A stretch of 7,077 bases of DNA from the NCBI GenBank assembly GCA_003509235.1, contig DONH01000312.1, positions 1-7,077 of the forward strand, given 5' to 3'. The notes under the pieces were generated by a model. The model made no database searches. It saw only the letters and a list, made by a program, of their open reading frames with translations, and had not been told where the DNA came from. The translations under genes and the position numbers were made by a program. This document shows positions 4,624 through 7,077 of the stretch, piece by piece. Within the stretch, counting starts at the first letter, position 1. Every line of letters starts with the position of its first letter. The stretch comes from Planctomycetaceae bacterium (GTDB lineage Bacteria; Planctomycetota; Planctomycetia; Pirellulales; UBA1268).

Positions 4624-6834
4624 CTACTGAACTGCTGGACTGTGAAATCCTGCCTGTTCACGAAAGCCATTTGTTTCAGGCTTGCTCGTCCAATTGCGAA
4701 TATCCACATCGTTTCCACGAAGAACGCTCTGCGAAATGTAATTCTCACGGGCATGCTTCTTGAGCAAAATTCCTGAGCGGCCGTTGAGGTCTTCGAGCCG
4801 ATTATTAAAAAAATAATTGTTTTCTGTCGTTCGATCAGCGGCTCTCCCACCGAGGGAAAGACCGCTTCGGTTGGCTTCCATTTGCACACCCCCACGAATC
4901 TCATTACAGGCCACAATGTTTTTCTCCGTCTTGCCCTGAACATTTTCTGTCCACATGCAGATTCCATTCGCAGGATTTTTTTCACAGAGATTCCCAAAAG
5001 CCGTATTTGATTTGACACATTCTTCAAAAAAGATTCCCGAGTGATACGAGTTCCGTGTTACCGTGTTGAAAATCGCCGCACTGTGAAAACAGTAGGCATC
5101 AAAGTCGATTGAAAAGCCACCAGCCGAACACCGATTCCCGAGGGCATACACGCGTTTTGAAACATGCATCCAGATACCCCGATGCCCTGGGTCTTGGATA
5201 GTACAGCCGCGAACAACAAATGGGCCAAAGTGTTCTTTCGAACTTACCGCATTGACTGAATTACTTCCGAGACCTCCATGCTCTGAATGGAGATTCACAT
5301 CGACACCATCCAAGAGAAACACATTGCTGGCACCAGCTCCGCTGACGGCTGCGAAAACCTTATTCTCTGAGATTATGCGCCCGCCAGAAAAGGAATTGCA
5401 GCCTTTTCCTTGCATATGAACTAATTCAAATGTGCTCAGGTCATCTGAAACGTAGTCATTTACTATTTCCCCATCGAGAATAACGCATGTGTGATCTGGG
5501 AGAACCAACCCCTCGTCAGATTGATTCCTAAACGAACCTTGCATGTGAACAACAAGAACAGCATCCGGATGAAGCATACGCTCTTGCCTAAGCCGTTTTG
5601 TCACTTCCTTGATGTTCGGTGACTGATTGCGAGAGTTAATGACTACATCACGGCGTATAGACAACGCTATATCACCAGAATCACTTTTCCAGATAAAAGG
5701 TTCGTGATGCGGGCTCAACGTCGTGGGTGGATTAAAATATGCAACTCCAGCACTGCGTATGGAGTCAGCTGAAATGCCATGATTGGAATATAAAATATTT
5801 TTTGATCCACCGGCATTCACCTCTTCTTTGTTCTTAAATAGATTCCAACCAACTGTGGCCCGCTTCCCTTCAAAAACAATTCCTATTTCATTATCCAAAA
5901 TCGAATTTTCATAAACCAGTGAATATTCTGATTGGTTTTCTAAGGAGATACCTGTTCCATTCCGTAGAAGCTGATTTCGTATCAGAATTACGTCCGTTGA
6001 ACATACAACAACCCCGCCATCACTGTCACTGCAAAGCGTATTTGCAACGATTGATGACGGTGAGTCAATAACTAGAGCAGTTTTGCCAACCGAGGTAATC
6101 CTACTGTCGAGCACAATACAAGCTGGTGATTGACAGATACGCACACCGTCTCCCTGACAGTTGGAAACAACAGAGCGAGTGAGCGAAACAGCTTGGTTAA
6201 ATCGTTCAGAACCACGACCTATAATCGAAATACCGGTATCTTTACACCCAGCAATCGAAATACGGTCCAAGTGAATTCGCCCACTTTGCTCGATACGGAT
6301 ACCGCTTGGAACAACACCCTTTCCACAGAACATATTTTCTTGCTCTGAGAAAAATCCTTTTCTCGGGTCGCAGCTTCCCGTGATGCTGACATACGCACCA
6401 TCAAAAATATGCAGTAATGACTTTGAAGTACAACCAGCAGCAGCAACAAACTTCCCATCTTTCTCGATAACCATGCAGGTCCTGTCATGCAAAGAAAGCG
6501 CAACAGACGAAACGCTAACTTCACCTGTCACATGCACAACGAAAACCGCCACGGGGTTCTCCTCAAGGCTTTTGTCTAGGAGCTGCTGTGCTTGAGCGGC
6601 GGTCATCGCGTTAAGCTCGATCCTGACTATTTGCTCAGCTGGATCGATCACGAAAGGAAAAACAGGAGACGAAAAAAAATCTGGAAACAAACCTGTTGAA
6701 CTTTGTCTCAATGAATCCTGGAGACTCGCCCTTGGCAGGAGCCATTCAGGACATTCGCCTTCAGCGACTGCCCTGCCCTGATATACGATCGCCCCCAATA
6801 GTAACGCTATGACGCAAAGCAACGTGCGATTCAT
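4624..6834 (-). CDS. Large secreted right-handed parallel beta-helix protein with internal duplication
   Basis: 736 residues from ATG at 6834, with a signal peptide at about 1-24 (LLCVIALLLGAIVYQ core, AVA before E25). The rest is dominated by short beta-strand turns of the PbH1 type, with Asn-rich corners and Gly-Ile/Val steps, such as NGTGISLENQS (292-302), NEIGIVFEG (315-323), HSGIFFEEC (598-606) and ANGICMWTEN (622-631). Two homologous halves are visible: residues about 69-153 resemble about 394-485 (VFVVHVTG...HDRTCMVI against VLVVHMQG...PDHTCVIL), each leading into its own helix. I count 20 Cys after the signal peptide, high for an exported protein. An in-frame ATG at 6873 would add 13 residues but overlaps the redoxin gene; ATG 6834 follows AAGG by 5 nt and begins a good signal peptide. 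This fold is shared by polysaccharide lyases, epimerases and binding proteins. I cannot identify a catalytic site, so function is unassigned. Confidence 0.88.
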   Translation of the reverse strand: MNRTLLCVIALLLGAIVYQGRAVAEGECPEWLLPRASLQDSLRQSSTGLFPDFFSSPVFPFVIDPAEQIVRIELNAMTAAQAQQLLDKSLEENPVAVFVVHVTGEVSVSSVALSLHDRTCMVIEKDGKFVAAAGCTSKSLLHIFDGAYVSITGSCDPRKGFFSEQENMFCGKGVVPSGIRIEQSGRIHLDRISIAGCKDTGISIIGRGSERFNQAVSLTRSVVSNCQGDGVRICQSPACIVLDSRITSVGKTALVIDSPSSIVANTLCSDSDGGVVVCSTDVILIRNQLLRNGTGISLENQSEYSLVYENSILDNEIGIVFEGKRATVGWNLFKNKEEVNAGGSKNILYSNHGISADSIRSAGVAYFNPPTTLSPHHEPFIWKSDSGDIALSIRRDVVINSRNQSPNIKEVTKRLRQERMLHPDAVLVVHMQGSFRNQSDEGLVLPDHTCVILDGEIVNDYVSDDLSTFELVHMQGKGCNSFSGGRIISENKVFAAVSGAGASNVFLLDGVDVNLHSEHGGLGSNSVNAVSSKEHFGPFVVRGCTIQDPGHRGIWMHVSKRVYALGNRCSAGGFSIDFDAYCFHSAAIFNTVTRNSYHSGIFFEECVKSNTAFGNLCEKNPANGICMWTENVQGKTEKNIVACNEIRGGVQMEANRSGLSLGGRAADRTTENNYFFNNRLEDLNGRSGILLKKHARENYISQSVLRGNDVDIRNWTSKPETNGFREQAGFHSPAVQ
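5380..5655 (-). repeat. Second copy of the internal protein duplication (N-cap of helix 2)
   Basis: Codes for residues about 394-485 of the beta-helix protein. A predicted helix (IKEVTKRLRQERMLHPDAV) is followed by VLVVHMQG and then PDHTCVIL. This is the same order as in the first copy, offset by about 330 residues. Similarity is seen at protein level, so the duplication is old. Confidence 0.65.
6376..6630 (-). repeat. First copy of the internal protein duplication (N-cap of helix 1)
   Basis: Codes for residues about 69-153. A predicted helix (AAQAQQLLDKSLEENPVAV) is followed by VFVVHVTG and then HDRTCMVI. Shared positions include V-V-H, the Gly two residues later, and D-x-T-C followed by hydrophobic residues. 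Confidence 0.65.
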
Positions 6835-6839
6835 ACTGG

Positions 6840-6843
6840 CCTT
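6840..6843 (-). promoter_or_regulatory. Ribosome binding site of the beta-helix gene, beside the redoxin stop
   Basis: Minus-strand AAGG (6843-6840) lies 5 nt before the ATG at 6834 and directly after the redoxin TGA (6847-6845). The 10-nt gap suggests one transcript and probably coupled translation. Confidence 0.5.
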
Positions 6844-6844
6844 G

Positions 6845-7077
6845 TCATTCAACAGCTTTGAGAAACATCTCAACAGAATCTGGGTCAGCTTTTGCGTTCA
6901 CACGATCATCTCGATGAACAATCTTCCCGTTCCGATCGATAATAAAAGTCCAGCGTTTTGCCGTTGCGGATCGCGTAAGATCAACATCAACACCATCAAT
7001 TGACTTTGTCACAGTCTTTTTACCCTTCGAAACCGGTACTCCAAAAAGCTCTGCTATTTTTCCATCGGTATCCGCAA
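6845..7077 (-). CDS. Redoxin/peroxiredoxin-like (AhpC/TSA) protein, C-terminal part
   Basis: The gene enters from the right edge and ends at TGA 6847-6845; 76 residues are visible. They match the back half of a thioredoxin-fold redoxin: ADTDGKIAELFGVPV near the start, then the strand pair RWTFIIDRNGKIVHRDD, and a final helix DPDSVEMFLKAVE. In peroxiredoxins the RxTFIIDxxGKI segment packs against the active site. The catalytic Cys lies in the N-terminal half outside the window, so I cannot tell a peroxide-reducing peroxiredoxin from another redoxin, or say whether it has a signal peptide. No Cys occurs in the visible part, so a resolving Cys, if any, is elsewhere. The beta-helix gene begins 10 nt after the stop, so the two are almost certainly co-transcribed. 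Confidence 0.82.
   Translation of the reverse strand, partial: ADTDGKIAELFGVPVSKGKKTVTKSIDGVDVDLTRSATAKRWTFIIDRNGKIVHRDDRVNAKADPDSVEMFLKAVE

Noticed and set aside
4620..5027. 135-codon minus-strand ORF inside the beta-helix gene
   Set aside because: It is a shifted frame within the intact 736-residue gene, with no ribosome site or signal of its own noticed.
6835..6873. N-terminal extension of the beta-helix protein to an ATG at 6873
   Set aside because: It overlaps the redoxin coding end in another frame and displaces the signal peptide; ATG 6834 has AAGG at 5 nt.

Overview
The window reads as chromosomal DNA of a planctomycete or close relative. This is inferred from gene style: a secreted S1 sulfatase with a Cys-type activation motif, a secreted PQQ-like beta-propeller with the WPRFRGPDG N-terminal motif, an EF-hand/esterase fusion and a large secreted right-handed beta-helix protein. 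No RNA gene, transposase, CRISPR array or phage gene is visible. The density of genes and the intact reading frames suggest an ordinary, functional region rather than a decayed or mobile one.

Layout: two blocks converge. On the + strand are the last 36 codons of an unrecognised gene (2-112), a sulfatase (217-1797) and a beta-propeller protein (1877-3136). On the - strand, reading from the right edge, are the C-terminal 76 residues of a redoxin/peroxiredoxin-like protein (7077-6845), a 736-residue beta-helix protein starting 10 nt after it (6834-4624), an EF-hand alpha/beta-hydrolase (4544-3429), and a probable 55-residue acidic protein (3315-3148). The two blocks meet at about 3136/3148 with only 11 nt between stop codons.

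All four complete large proteins begin with a signal peptide, so the window encodes mainly exported proteins. A sulfatase, an esterase that could remove acyl groups and a beta-helix of the fold used by many polysaccharide-binding or -cleaving proteins would fit processing of a sulfated, esterified polysaccharide. That is inference: no glycoside hydrolase, SusC/D-like transporter or sulfatase-maturing enzyme is present to confirm it.

I see no convincing new multi-gene system. The points most worth a second look are the small acidic ORF at 3148-3315, which has two perfect dyads just upstream of its start, and the internal duplication of the beta-helix protein, which is also unusually rich in cysteine for an exported protein.
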